DNA of 64,000 nucleotides from Parabacteroides sp. An277 (GTDB lineage Bacteria; Bacteroidota; Bacteroidia; Bacteroidales; Tannerellaceae). How positions within the stretch are numbered: the stretch's first letter is position 1; the number at the start of each line of letters is the position of its first letter. Positions 26,239 to 35,533 of the stretch are shown in pieces. A program made the position numbers and the translations under genes. Location: the NCBI RefSeq assembly GCF_002159645.1, contig NZ_NFJB01000011.1:1-64000 (forward strand), written 5' to 3'. The notes beneath the pieces are model-generated. The model did no database searches and had not been told where the DNA came from. It was given only the letters and a program-made list of their open reading frames with translations.

Positions 26239-27117
26239 TTAAAAAACAATAAAATCTTCCGGATTCACCGGTTTGCCGTTATACCATAATTCGAAATGGA
26301 GATGCGGCCCCGTCGAGAGCTTCCCCGTGTTGCCCGCCAAGGCTATCGCCTCGCCCGCCACCACCTGGTCTCCCGGTTTCTTTAACAACAACTCGTTGTG
26401 TTTGTAAACCGATACAAATCCGTTCTTATGTTGTATTTGAATAACATTCCCTTGGTTGGAATCGAAACCGGCATAAATCACGGTTCCGTCTAACGTCGCC
26501 ACGACACTCTCTTTCGGCGCCGCAGCTACATCAATCCCAAAATGCTGTATATTCGCCTGAAAACGGGAAGATACCATCCCGTTCACCGGTTTATAAAAGA
26601 AAAGCCCCTCCACCGGGAGCGGATTTGGGTTGAGGACAGTCAGATTGTATTTCTCCTCCTCTTCAAAATCCTTCACGAAAGCCTGTTCCGCCTCGCTTCG
26701 GGGAATTTCGAAATCAGCATCCACACGCGCCAGCGAATCAATCTGCCGGATAGAATCCAGCCGAACTTCACCTGAAATGATTTCGGTGACATTCCGCAAA
26801 TACAAATCCTGAATCTGTATCATCCGCTCTAACGAATCGGCGCGCATGGCGTTTTGCATAATCGACTTACGCACTTCTACGTCCAAATACCCAGGGAGAT
26901 AATTGCGGATAGGCGTCATAATAATCACGAAAGCCGTAAAGGCGACCAGCGAGAAAGCAAAAACGGCCAGCATCAAGAAAACCGAAAGTTGCGACAAACG
27001 GACCGCCCATACCTCTTCAAGCGTGTTCTCGTTGATGAACGAAAGTTTGTATTTGAAACGTATCCGTTTCCAAAAGGATAACTTCGAATGGTTTCTTTTC
27101 GGCTTTTTCCACTTCAT
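26239..27117 (-). CDS. M23 family murein metallopeptidase
   Basis: A protein of 292 residues. A basic N-terminus and one membrane helix (about 44-68) are followed by a coiled linker, then a LytM domain. The zinc ligands appear in HFGIDVAA (from 192) and GPHLHFELW (270-278). It is anchored in the inner membrane with the peptidase in the periplasm, where such enzymes cut peptidoglycan cross-bridges or regulate amidases. It lies 10 nt after rimM in the DUF4290-murA-rimM-M23 run. All zinc ligands are present, so activity is expected. Confidence 0.93.
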   Translation of the reverse strand: MKWKKPKRNHSKLSFWKRIRFKYKLSFINENTLEEVWAVRLSQLSVFLMLAVFAFSLVAFTAFVIIMTPIRNYLPGYLDVEVRKSIMQNAMRADSLERMIQIQDLYLRNVTEIISGEVRLDSIRQIDSLARVDADFEIPRSEAEQAFVKDFEEEEKYNLTVLNPNPLPVEGLFFYKPVNGMVSSRFQANIQHFGIDVAAAPKESVVATLDGTVIYAGFDSNQGNVIQIQHKNGFVSVYKHNELLLKKPGDQVVAGEAIALAGNTGKLSTGPHLHFELWYNGKPVNPEDFIVF

Positions 27118-27127
27118 ATCCGCACGC

Positions 27128-27652
27128 TTATAAATCCAATAGGCCTTCCGGAAGAGACATGTGCAATTCTTTTCGTGTCATATCGACATCTACCACAAAG
27201 GCATCGACGGCGGGTACCAATAGCTCCCGGCCGGCGTGGTCGACTTGAAGCAGCACATTCTCGGTCGAATCGTCTACATCCGTAATCTCGCCCAACGCTC
27301 CTGCAACTTTATCGATAACCCGGAAACCCATCAGCCCTTCCCAACTCATCCCCTCCTGCCAAACTTCTCCATCGAGTTTCGCCAAAGGATAATAAACTGG
27401 CCGGTTAACAAACGCACGAGCTGCGGCTTCCGAATCGACACCTTCCAATTTGAGAAGCATCGTCGTATCCGTTTTATACCGGAAATCTTCTACGAAAAAG
27501 GGAACCAAGATGCCCTCCATATCGCATACGATATAGCACGCTTCGTCCGCTTCCTCGAACACGTCCCGGTCTACTACGAAGGTAATCTCTCCTTTAATAC
27601 CATGTAGTTTGGCAAAATGACCTATCCTTATGACCTCTTCTTGCCGAATCAT
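27128..27652 (-). CDS. rimM: Ribosome maturation factor RimM
   Basis: A protein of 174 residues. The N-terminal RimM domain starts IGHFAKLHGIKGEITF, and a C-terminal PRC-barrel contains GFRVIDKVAGALGEITDVDD and LLVPAVDAFVVDVD. It assists 30S subunit head assembly through S19. It lies 29 nt after murA and 10 nt before the M23 gene. Confidence 0.95.
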   Translation of the reverse strand: MIRQEEVIRIGHFAKLHGIKGEITFVVDRDVFEEADEACYIVCDMEGILVPFFVEDFRYKTDTTMLLKLEGVDSEAAARAFVNRPVYYPLAKLDGEVWQEGMSWEGLMGFRVIDKVAGALGEITDVDDSTENVLLQVDHAGRELLVPAVDAFVVDVDMTRKELHMSLPEGLLDL

Positions 27653-27681
27653 ACTGCTTCTTTCCTTACATTATATTATAA

Positions 27682-28986
27682 TTATATGCGTGTAATACGA
27701 GCTCCGATTTGGTTCAAACGCTTGTCGATGTTTTGATAACCCCGGTCGATTTGGTCAATGTTATGAATCGTGCTGGTACCTTCCGCACTCATTGCTGCTA
27801 TCAGGAGGGCAATACCCGCACGGATATCTGGAGACACCATATTCGAAGCTCGCAAATTGAAACGATGCCCCAATCCTATGACCGTCGCGCGGTGTGGGTC
27901 GCAAAGGATAATCTGCGCACCCATATCAATGAGCTTATCTACAAAGAAAAGGCGACTCTCAAACATTTTCTGATGAATTAGTACACTTCCGACTGCTTGC
28001 GTCGCCACGACAAGAAAGACACTCAGCAAATCGGGCGTCAAACCCGGCCAAGGCGCATCGGCAATCGTCATAATCGACCCGTCAATGAAGGTTTCTATCT
28101 CATACGATTCGTGTGTCGGGATATAAATATCGTCGCCCCGTTGCTCGACCGTAATACCCAACCGACGGAACGACTCCGGAATAATACCTAACATATTGTA
28201 GGCCGTTTCCTTAATCAAAAGCTCGGAAGCCGTCATCGCCGCCATGCCGATAAAGCTCCCCACCTCAATCATATCCGGGAGAATCGTATGCTCTGTCCCA
28301 TGCAAAGCGGAAACGCCTTCGATGGTCAAGAGGTTCGACCCGACACCTGTGATGTGCGCCCCCATTCGGTTGAGCATCTTCGAGAGTTGCTGGAGATAAG
28401 GCTCGCACGCGGCATTGTAAATAGTCGTAGTTCCTTCCGCCAAGACGGAAGCCATCAGGATATTGGCCGTTCCCGTAATCGAGGCTTCATCCAAAAGCAT
28501 ATAAGTTCCCTTCAGCTTCTGAGCCTGCACTTCATAGACTTGTCGCGTCGCGTCATACGAGAAAGAGGCTCCCAACTTCTGAATCCCCACGAAGTGCGTA
28601 TCCAACCGCCGGCGTCCGATTTTATCCCCGCCCGGTTTCGGAAGCAAAGCCTTTCCGAAGCGAGCTACCAAAGGACCGACAATCATGACCGAACCTCGAA
28701 GCGAAGTGCTCCGGCGAAGGAAATCTTCCGTCTGCAAATAATCCAAATTCACCTCGTCGGCTTGGAAGGAATAGGTATTCACGCCCAAACGTTCCACTTT
28801 TACCTGCATGTCGCGCAAAAGCTGGATAAGATTATTTACATCCAAAATATCGGGAATGTTGTGGATAACCACCTTTTCGGGCGTCAACAAAACGGCACAG
28901 ATAACCTCCAACGCTTCGTTCTTGGCGCCCTGCGGCGTAATCTCGCCCGACAACCGGTGTCCTCCTTCTATGACAAACGAACTCAT
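27682..28986 (-). CDS. murA: UDP-N-acetylglucosamine 1-carboxyvinyltransferase
   Basis: An EPSP-synthase-fold enzyme of 434 residues. GGHRLSGEITPQGAKNEAL at the N-terminus, PGGDKIGRRRLDTH and RLFFVDKLIDMGA are family blocks. It transfers enolpyruvate from PEP to UDP-GlcNAc, the first committed step of peptidoglycan synthesis. The active-site loop position usually occupied by the fosfomycin-target cysteine was not resolved by eye. The start overlaps the end of the DUF4290 gene by four bases. Confidence 0.96.
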   Translation of the reverse strand: MSSFVIEGGHRLSGEITPQGAKNEALEVICAVLLTPEKVVIHNIPDILDVNNLIQLLRDMQVKVERLGVNTYSFQADEVNLDYLQTEDFLRRSTSLRGSVMIVGPLVARFGKALLPKPGGDKIGRRRLDTHFVGIQKLGASFSYDATRQVYEVQAQKLKGTYMLLDEASITGTANILMASVLAEGTTTIYNAACEPYLQQLSKMLNRMGAHITGVGSNLLTIEGVSALHGTEHTILPDMIEVGSFIGMAAMTASELLIKETAYNMLGIIPESFRRLGITVEQRGDDIYIPTHESYEIETFIDGSIMTIADAPWPGLTPDLLSVFLVVATQAVGSVLIHQKMFESRLFFVDKLIDMGAQIILCDPHRATVIGLGHRFNLRASNMVSPDIRAGIALLIAAMSAEGTSTIHNIDQIDRGYQNIDKRLNQIGARITRI

Positions 28987-29594
28987 CTGTTTTTCTTCGA
29001 GTTATTATTGCGCTTATTACTATTGTTATTATTTAGACGCGCCAAGAGTTCGCGGCTCTCGGCCAACTTATATTCGCCTTCGTGCAAGACGATTTGCCCA
29101 TGGGAAAACTCAGCCAAATCTTTAAATATCTTACGGTCGTCTACCGATTCCTTATTCCACGTAAGGAACGACTTCTTCATTTGCGTAGCCAACAGGTGAA
29201 CTAACTGATTGCGTTCGGGACCTTCTGGATACTCGGTCGCCTTCTGCACCATCTGCTCCAACATCTTTCCATAATGACGATAACGGATGCGCGAATTGTT
29301 GTAGGCCATACGAGGCGGACGCGTATAAAGATTTTCTTTCCGTACCACTTCGTAAGGGTAATCAATATCCAACTTAAAGTCGGACATGATAGCCAAATGG
29401 TCCCACAAAATATGCTTAAAATCATTCACATCCCGCAAATGAGGAAACATATTTCCCATTACATTAATAATCGTATTCGCACAACGTTTGCGTTCTTCCC
29501 TGTCTTCAATGGTCAGGCAATAATCCACCATCCGCTGGATATTCCGGCCATATTCTGGCAATGCCAGTCTCTTTTCTTGCGTGTTATATTTCAT
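28983..29594 (-). CDS. DUF4290 domain-containing protein
   Basis: A helical cytosolic protein of 203 residues beginning MKYNTQEKRLALPEYGRNIQ, typical of the Bacteroidetes DUF4290 family. No catalytic motif is visible. The C-terminus is an Asn/Lys-rich low-complexity tail (NNNNSNKRNNNSKKNR). It overlaps murA by four bases and heads the run murA-rimM-M23, which suggests a link to cell-wall growth, but the function is unknown. A minus-strand TATATTTG -7 box lies at 29615-29622. Confidence 0.88.
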   Translation of the reverse strand: MKYNTQEKRLALPEYGRNIQRMVDYCLTIEDREERKRCANTIINVMGNMFPHLRDVNDFKHILWDHLAIMSDFKLDIDYPYEVVRKENLYTRPPRMAYNNSRIRYRHYGKMLEQMVQKATEYPEGPERNQLVHLLATQMKKSFLTWNKESVDDRKIFKDLAEFSHGQIVLHEGEYKLAESRELLARLNNNNSNKRNNNSKKNR

Positions 29595-29748
29595 TCTTTT
29601 TATTTGTTTGGCCGCAAATATACTGAATTTCTAAACAAAAAAACGCGATATGCCCCTTAAAAGAATCAAAACCCCGCGGGCAATGTTCATTTTCCCCCTT
29701 TAGAAACTTCGCCAGCTGCCTATCTATTTTTTGTTTTATGCCGAACAA

Positions 29749-29850
29749 TTCTATAAATATCGTCGATATTTACACAAACATCGCCGATATTTGTATATCT
29801 TTAGCCTAAAGATATAGAAACGTCGACGATACGTGAAGAATAAGTACCGA
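29749..29850. repeat. Dispersed 102-bp palindromic element, copy 2
   Basis: Same orientation as copy 1, 88 of 102 positions identical. The core palindrome TATATCTTTAGCC/TAAAGATATA is best preserved here. It lies 45 nt downstream of the lipid kinase gene (minus strand) and upstream of the DUF4290 gene. The remainder of the 29595-29894 gap holds the DUF4290 -7 box and no gene. Confidence 0.85.
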
Positions 29851-29894
29851 AGAAAACAAGTTTTCCCCGGTACCTTTCCACTTTTTCCTCCCTA

Positions 29895-30851
29895 TCAACG
29901 GAAAATATACGGGCGACGCTGGTCGAAGAAACGCGAGACTTCGCCAAATATAGCCTGTACCTCTTTTCGGAAAGAAACGACTTCGGGCGTAAAAACACGC
30001 AGGGCGTGCGGGATGACGGCAAGGTCGATACGGGCATCCGCCATGATAGGTTCGCCATCCAAGTGCATCCAACCCGGATTCTGCCGGATAATGGAAAGCG
30101 TAGTGGCTTTCATCGTTTTGATTTTACTATTCTTATCAATCTGTTTTGTAAATAATTGAATAGCGAGTTGCGGTATATCCTTGGGGAGAAAAGGCGAAAG
30201 AATCGTGATATCCATTTGCCCGTCCTGGATATTGGCATGCGGCGCGATATAGGCATTATTACCATATTGCGAAGCATTACCACACGCCACCAGGAAAGCC
30301 TTCTCTTGGATAGCCTCGCCATTAACCAACAAATCGTACACCTCTGGCTGGTAACTCAGGTATTCCTCGACCGTATTTTTTATATAAGTCAACGAACCAC
30401 GCCGCTTCTCGCCCGCAAATTTTTGACTTACAGCCGCATCAAACCCCACTCCGCACGTACAAAAAAAGATATGCTCGTTAGCGCGGCAACAATCGATGGT
30501 TAATTCATGCCCACGTCGAATGACTTCAAACGCGCGCTTCACGTCCATCGGGATATGAAGTTCACGAGCCAATCCATTCCCTGAACCTTTGGGAATAATA
30601 CCCAATACGGCATCGGTATGGACTAAAGCCCGCGCAATTTCATTAACCGTACCATCGCCACCCACGGCAATCACACACTTCGCACCATCCTCTATAGCCT
30701 TCGACGCTACTATATTAGCATGACCTGGATACTCCGTAAAGCGGATATTCAAATCATACCCAGCCTCTTTACATAATTGCTCAATCATCTTCGGAATCTT
30801 CCGTTTGGAACCGACTCCGGAAATCGGATTGATAATAGCTTGCACTTTCAT
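29895..30851 (-). CDS. Diacylglycerol kinase family lipid kinase
   Basis: A DagK/YegS/sphingosine-kinase-fold protein of 318 residues. INPISGVGSKRK opens the nucleotide-binding lobe, GGDGTVNE is at 64-71 and GSGNGLAR at 90-97. The C-terminal beta-sandwich contains the lipid-binding region. It phosphorylates a lipid hydroxyl such as diacylglycerol. The divergent neighbour is serine palmitoyltransferase, so a sphingoid or ceramide substrate is a reasonable alternative, offered as inference. Confidence 0.88.
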   Translation of the reverse strand: MKVQAIINPISGVGSKRKIPKMIEQLCKEAGYDLNIRFTEYPGHANIVASKAIEDGAKCVIAVGGDGTVNEIARALVHTDAVLGIIPKGSGNGLARELHIPMDVKRAFEVIRRGHELTIDCCRANEHIFFCTCGVGFDAAVSQKFAGEKRRGSLTYIKNTVEEYLSYQPEVYDLLVNGEAIQEKAFLVACGNASQYGNNAYIAPHANIQDGQMDITILSPFLPKDIPQLAIQLFTKQIDKNSKIKTMKATTLSIIRQNPGWMHLDGEPIMADARIDLAVIPHALRVFTPEVVSFRKEVQAIFGEVSRFFDQRRPYIFR

Positions 30852-31048
30852 TTCAACACTTACTTTTTCTGATTCCAGCCGACAAAAATAATGCTTTTAG
30901 CAAAACTTTTGTGCTTTTTGATTACACAAAGTAAAAAATATTACTACTTTTGCGGCGGGATTAATGACTAAAGGAGCAGATTAGGGTACTATTAATCTGA
31001 AACTTAAAAGTAAATTAAGTAGATAAATCAATTCTCTTCATTAAGAAT

Positions 31049-32236
31049 ATGAGACTTTTACAAGAGAAATTAGCAAAGTATGATGCCCCACAACAATACA
31101 TGAAAGCGGGGATTTATCCGTATTTTCGCACGATAGAAAGTGACCAAGATACGGAAGTCATTATTAATGGTAGAAAAGTTTTGATGTTTGGTTCGAACGC
31201 TTATTTAGGCCTTACCAACCATCCTAAAGTGAAAGAAGCAGCCATTAACGCCATTAAAAAGTATGGAACAGGATGCGCCGGCTCTCGTTTCTTGAACGGG
31301 ACGCTCGATTTGCATATCCAGTTAGAAAAGCGTTTGGCCGATTTCGTAGGCAAAGAAGATGCCATCGTGTATTCAACCGGTTTCCAAGTAAATCTGGGAG
31401 TAGTTTCTTGCATTACAGGCCGCGAAGATTATATCCTATGGGACGAACAAGACCATGCTTCCATTATCGAAGGCCATCGCCTCTCTTTCTCTACCAAACT
31501 GAAATATAAGCACAACGATATGGAATCGTTGGAAAAGCAACTCCAGAAATGCGAACCCGATAAAATCAAACTGATTGTTATGGATGGGGTATTCAGCATG
31601 GAAGGAGACATTGCCAAGCTGCCCGAAATCGTAGCCCTTGCCAAAAAATACAATGCCAGCATTATGGTAGACGAAGCACATGGTCTTGGCGTATTAGGTG
31701 ACCATGGACGCGGAACATGTAACCATTTTGGAGTAACCGACGATGTAGACCTCATCATGGGTACCTTTAGTAAATCGTTAGCCTCTATCGGTGGTTTCAT
31801 TGCTTCGGATAAAGATACTATTAATTATTTACGCCATAACTCCCGTTCATACATATTTAGTGCGAGCAATACACCAGCAGCTACCGCAGCAGCAGGAGCT
31901 GCACTCGACATTATGTTGAACGAACCTGAACGCATCGAACATTTATGGGAATTAACCCATTACGCATTGGATGGATTCCGCCACATGGGATGCGAAATCG
32001 GACATACAGAGACACCGATTATTCCGCTCTTCATCCGAGACAATAACCTGACATTCCTTATTGTAAAGGAATTATTCGATGCAGGTATCTTCGTTAATCC
32101 GGTAGTTGCGCCGGCAGTAGCACCCAACGACACATTGATTCGTTTTTCGTTGATGGCAACTCATACGAAAGAGCAACTCGACCGAGCCCTTGATACCATT
32201 CAAACCGTGTTCCGGAAACATCAATTGATTCCATAA
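31049..32236 (+). CDS. spt: Serine palmitoyltransferase
   Basis: An alpha-oxoamine synthase of 395 residues. FGSNAYLGLTNHPKV, GSRFLNGTLDLHIQLE, DEAHGLGVLG (208-217) and the PLP lysine Lys242 in GTFSKSLASIGG are present. The N-terminus (MRLLQEKLAKYDAPQQYMKA) and the GTFSKS motif match the sphingolipid-making enzymes of Bacteroides and relatives rather than Kbl or BioF; a separate Kbl is encoded at 11220. It condenses serine with a long-chain acyl-CoA or acyl-ACP to 3-ketosphinganine. A TACTTTTG -7 box lies at 30945-30952. Monocistronic with its own terminator. Confidence 0.93.
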   Translation: MRLLQEKLAKYDAPQQYMKAGIYPYFRTIESDQDTEVIINGRKVLMFGSNAYLGLTNHPKVKEAAINAIKKYGTGCAGSRFLNGTLDLHIQLEKRLADFVGKEDAIVYSTGFQVNLGVVSCITGREDYILWDEQDHASIIEGHRLSFSTKLKYKHNDMESLEKQLQKCEPDKIKLIVMDGVFSMEGDIAKLPEIVALAKKYNASIMVDEAHGLGVLGDHGRGTCNHFGVTDDVDLIMGTFSKSLASIGGFIASDKDTINYLRHNSRSYIFSASNTPAATAAAGAALDIMLNEPERIEHLWELTHYALDGFRHMGCEIGHTETPIIPLFIRDNNLTFLIVKELFDAGIFVNPVVAPAVAPNDTLIRFSLMATHTKEQLDRALDTIQTVFRKHQLIP

Positions 32237-32251
32237 AAATAAGAAACAAAT

Positions 32252-32290
32252 AAGCGAAGAGTTGATACCCATCAGTTCTTCGCTTTTCCG
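32252..32290 (+). terminator. Intrinsic terminator of spt
   Basis: AAGCGAAGA (32252-32260) pairs with TCTTCGCTT (32277-32285), with an inner TGAT/ATCA pair, followed by TTCC. The T-run is short. Confidence 0.75.
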
Positions 32291-32350
32291 ATTAAAGGTG
32301 TAAAAGTGCTTGTTTTTGCGCCTTTTTTGTTCTATTTACCTTTCTCTATT

Positions 32351-32380
32351 TTTGTATCCCATCTTTTTTAACTACTTTTG
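32351..32380 (+). promoter_or_regulatory. Promoter of the TetR-FabH-FabG-RluA run
   Basis: TTTG (32351-32354), an 18-nt spacer, and TACTTTTG (32373-32380). It lies 32 nt before the TetR start codon. Confidence 0.7.
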
Positions 32381-32411
32381 CGCGCAAAATCAACTATAAT
32401 GTGCAATCGTT

Positions 32412-33008
32412 ATGCCGGTAACTGTTTCAAAAACGCGAGATATGTTGGTGGATGTGGCCAGACAACTCTTTGCCCGCAAAGGGTTAGATGAAACCACGAT
32501 GAACGATATTGCACAAGCTTCTGGAAAAGGAAGACGAACGCTCTATACCTATTTTAAAAGCAAAAATGAGATTTATGCAGCTGTTGTAGAATCTGAATTA
32601 GACCGCTTACACAAAATGCTGGTCGATGTAGGAGAAAAAGATTTGCCAGCAGATGAGAAATTAATGACATTTATATATACCCGCCTGGATGCGGTTAAAT
32701 CGTTAGTTTTTCGAAATGGGACATTACGCGCTACATTCTTCCGTGATATTTGGCGTGTGGAAAAAGTACGAAAAGAATTCGACTTGCGGGAAATTGAAAT
32801 AATAAAAAACATATTGGATGATGGCGTGAAGAACGGAATCTTTGCCATGCCTGATACCGGCATTACCGCTTTAGTCCTCCATCATGCACTGAAAGGATTG
32901 GAAGTTCCTTATATTCGCGGATTAATGGGCGATACCATCAATCAGCGAATTAAACGAAGAGACAATGTAATGAATTTAATATTTAATGGTATTAGAATAA
33001 AAAGATAA
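32412..33008 (+). CDS. TetR/AcrR family transcriptional regulator
   Basis: A protein of 198 residues. The N-terminal helix-turn-helix reads ARKGLDETTMNDIAQASG then KGRRTLYTYFKSKNEIY, a standard TetR DNA-binding domain. The C-terminal ligand domain is helical and unassigned. It is first in a run with a ketoacyl synthase III-like gene (20 nt away) and fabG, so it probably senses or controls fatty-acid supply for the adjacent sphingolipid/acyl pathway. This is inference from context. Confidence 0.92.
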   Translation: MPVTVSKTRDMLVDVARQLFARKGLDETTMNDIAQASGKGRRTLYTYFKSKNEIYAAVVESELDRLHKMLVDVGEKDLPADEKLMTFIYTRLDAVKSLVFRNGTLRATFFRDIWRVEKVRKEFDLREIEIIKNILDDGVKNGIFAMPDTGITALVLHHALKGLEVPYIRGLMGDTINQRIKRRDNVMNLIFNGIRIKR

Positions 33009-33028
33009 AGCAAACACGAAAATAAGAG

Positions 33029-33973
33029 ATGTATATAAATGCGACCGGTTATTATATACCCGAAGAGCGGGTAGATAACCAACATTTTTTGGAATTAAAC
33101 GGTTTAACAAGTGAATGGATTGAACAACGTACAGGTATTCGTACACGTTCGAAAGCTAAACCGGAAGAAAATATCAATACGATGAGCTTAGAAGCGCTCC
33201 GAAATGCTTTACCTAAATTACCTTACGATATTACAGAGGTAGATTTAATTATTTCGGCATCGTATTCTCCGTATGATACGGTGGCAACGGCCGCACACAA
33301 AGCACAGTTCGAATATCAGATAACGAACGCCAAAGCGTTATATCTTTCGTCGGCATGTTCTTCTTTTTTAAATGCTTTAGAAGTAGCTGAAGGTTATTTT
33401 GCTATGGGAAAAGCTTCGAAAGCTTTAATCTTGGCAGCAGATAAAAATTCGGCATACGCCAACGAGACGAACCCCAAAGATGGACACCTATGGGGAGATG
33501 CAGCAGCCGCTTTCTTTATATCGAAAGAGAAAATGGCAGAAGGAGAACCTGAAATCATCGATATTTATACGCACGGACTGGGACATCTTCCTAAAGCACC
33601 TGAAGCGGTTCATTTGCGCCCGCGTGATGGAGGCATTCAGATGCCAGAAGGACGCGACGTGTTTATGCAAGCTTGTACTTACATGCCAAAAAATGTACTT
33701 TACTTGTTAGATAAGAACCATCTTTCGTTAGACGATTTAAGTTATTTCATCGGTCATCAAGCAAATATGCGTATCATGATGAACATCGCGAAACAACTTT
33801 CCTTGCCGGAAGACAAATTCTTACATAATATCGAGGAACTGGGAAATACAGGTTCTGTTAGCTCGGCTTTGGTTTTTGCGCAAAACATTGAACGATTCAA
33901 AACAGGCGATTTGATTGCAATTACAGTCTTCGGCGGTGGGTATTCTACCGGAGCTTGTTTGATAAAGTATTAA
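33029..33973 (+). CDS. 3-oxoacyl-ACP synthase III (FabH)-like protein
   Basis: A thiolase-fold protein of 314 residues starting GYYIPEERVDN. The catalytic triad is complete: Cys110 (SSACSS), His243 (GHQANMRIM) and Asn273 (NTGSVSSA). It would condense an acyl-CoA or acyl group with malonyl-ACP. It sits between a TetR regulator and fabG, away from the main fab cluster, so a specialised starter unit such as branched chains is possible. The substrate cannot be read from sequence. Confidence 0.88.
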   Translation: MYINATGYYIPEERVDNQHFLELNGLTSEWIEQRTGIRTRSKAKPEENINTMSLEALRNALPKLPYDITEVDLIISASYSPYDTVATAAHKAQFEYQITNAKALYLSSACSSFLNALEVAEGYFAMGKASKALILAADKNSAYANETNPKDGHLWGDAAAAFFISKEKMAEGEPEIIDIYTHGLGHLPKAPEAVHLRPRDGGIQMPEGRDVFMQACTYMPKNVLYLLDKNHLSLDDLSYFIGHQANMRIMMNIAKQLSLPEDKFLHNIEELGNTGSVSSALVFAQNIERFKTGDLIAITVFGGGYSTGACLIKY

Positions 33974-33992
33974 TCTTAAAAGAGATAAAAAG

Positions 33993-34739
33993 ATGAAATT
34001 ATTGGAAGGTAAAGTCGCCCTCATCACAGGTGCGGCACGAGGCATCGGAAAAGCGGTTGCCTTGAAATTTGCTTCGGAAGGAGCTAACATTGCATTCACC
34101 GATTTAGTTATTGATGAAAATGGTCTTGCTACTCAACAGGAATTGGAAGCTTTAGGTGTAAAGGCGAAAGGATATGCTTCGAATGCGGCTAACTTTGAAG
34201 AAACACATAACGTAGTAGCAGAAATCGTCAAAGATTTCGGACGCATCGACGTGTTGGTCAACAACGCCGGCATCACCAAAGATGGTCTCATGATGCGCAT
34301 GAGCGAAGGCCAATGGGATGCTGTGTTGAACGTTAATCTGAAATCAGCATTCAATTTCATCCACGCCTGCACTCCTATCATGATGAAACAGCGTGCCGGA
34401 AGCATTATCAATATGGCTTCTGTTGTAGGCGTACATGGCAACGCCGGACAATGTAACTATTCTGCGTCGAAAGCAGGTATGATTGGCTTGGCTAAATCCA
34501 TTGCACAAGAATTGGGTTCACGCGGTATTCGTGCCAATGCGATTGCTCCGGGATTCATCATTACCGATATGACGGCTGCCCTGCCTGAAAACGTCCGCGA
34601 GGAATGGTGTAAGAAGATTCCGCTTCGCCGTGGCGGTACACCTGAAGATGTAGCCAACATCGCGTTGTTCTTGGCATCAGACCTTTCTGCTTACGTATCG
34701 GGACAAGTTATCCAAGTGGATGGCGGAATGAACATGTAA
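33993..34739 (+). CDS. fabG: 3-oxoacyl-ACP reductase
   Basis: A classical SDR of 248 residues. ITGAARGIGKAVALKF is the NADPH loop, followed by VLVNNAGITKDGLMMRM, the catalytic YSASKAG and the end SAYVSGQVIQVDGGMNM. These are the FabG hallmarks. It reduces 3-ketoacyl-ACP in fatty-acid elongation and follows the FabH-like gene by 19 nt. Only 4 nt separate it from rluA. Confidence 0.94.
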   Translation: MKLLEGKVALITGAARGIGKAVALKFASEGANIAFTDLVIDENGLATQQELEALGVKAKGYASNAANFEETHNVVAEIVKDFGRIDVLVNNAGITKDGLMMRMSEGQWDAVLNVNLKSAFNFIHACTPIMMKQRAGSIINMASVVGVHGNAGQCNYSASKAGMIGLAKSIAQELGSRGIRANAIAPGFIITDMTAALPENVREEWCKKIPLRRGGTPEDVANIALFLASDLSAYVSGQVIQVDGGMNM

Positions 34740-34743
34740 TATC

Positions 34744-35418
34744 ATGGAAGTGCTATATGAGGATAATCACCTCATCGCGGTTAATAAAACGTGTCGCGAA
34801 ATTGTCCAAGGAGATAAAACAGGAGACGAACCTCTCTCTGAAACGCTCAAGAGATGGCTCAAAGAGAAATATGCCAAACCAGGAAATGTGTTCTTAGGTG
34901 TAGCGCATCGTTTGGACCGTCCCGTAAGCGGTGTGGTTCTTTTCGCGAAAACGAGCAAAGCGTTAGCTCGGTTAAATGAAATGTTCCGCAACGGAGGGGT
35001 TAAGAAAACGTATTGGGCAATCGTACACGAACGTCCGCCCCGCGAGGAGGATAAACTCACGCACTGGCTCGTCCGAAACGAGGCAAAAAACAAAAGTTTC
35101 GCATACGATTCGGAACGTCCAGGCGCTAAAAAAGCTATTTTGCATTATCGCGTAATAGCACGTTCCGATAATTATTATTTGTTGGAAATTGACCTCCAAA
35201 CCGGACGACATCATCAGATTCGTTGCCAGTTGGCTAAGATAGGATGCCCCATTAAGGGCGATTTGAAATATGGCGCGCGGCGCTCGAATCCGGACGGAGG
35301 CATCAGCTTGCATGCCCGTAGCGCAGCGTTCATTCATCCGGTCTCCAAACAGCCGATAGAAATTGTCGCACCTGTTCCGGACGATAATTTGTGGCATGCG
35401 CTTTCAGCCCGTATGTAA
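34744..35418 (+). CDS. RluA family pseudouridine synthase
   Basis: A protein of 224 residues without an S4 domain. VAHRLDRPVSGVVLFAKT contains the catalytic Asp58, and TGRHHQIRCQLA is the second conserved block. It isomerises uridine in rRNA or tRNA; the position is not predictable, though the short S4-less layout recalls RluA/TruC-type enzymes. Fourth gene of the run from the TetR gene, followed by a strong bidirectional-looking hairpin. Confidence 0.9.
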   Translation: MEVLYEDNHLIAVNKTCREIVQGDKTGDEPLSETLKRWLKEKYAKPGNVFLGVAHRLDRPVSGVVLFAKTSKALARLNEMFRNGGVKKTYWAIVHERPPREEDKLTHWLVRNEAKNKSFAYDSERPGAKKAILHYRVIARSDNYYLLEIDLQTGRHHQIRCQLAKIGCPIKGDLKYGARRSNPDGGISLHARSAAFIHPVSKQPIEIVAPVPDDNLWHALSARM

Positions 35419-35455
35419 GGTCATTCTGAAAGAAAATTTGTTGTACATTGTATTA

Positions 35456-35505
35456 GGTACGGATGGTAAAGATTCTCATCGAATCGCGCATCCGTACCAT
35501 TTTTA
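35456..35505 (+). terminator. Intrinsic terminator between rluA and convergent thrC
   Basis: GGTACGGATG (35456-35465) pairs with CATCCGTACC (35489-35498). An inner GATTC/GAATC stem (35471-35485) extends it, and ATTTTTATG follows. Confidence 0.85.
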
Positions 35506-35533
35506 TGATGTAAAAGGACAAAATAGAAATTCC

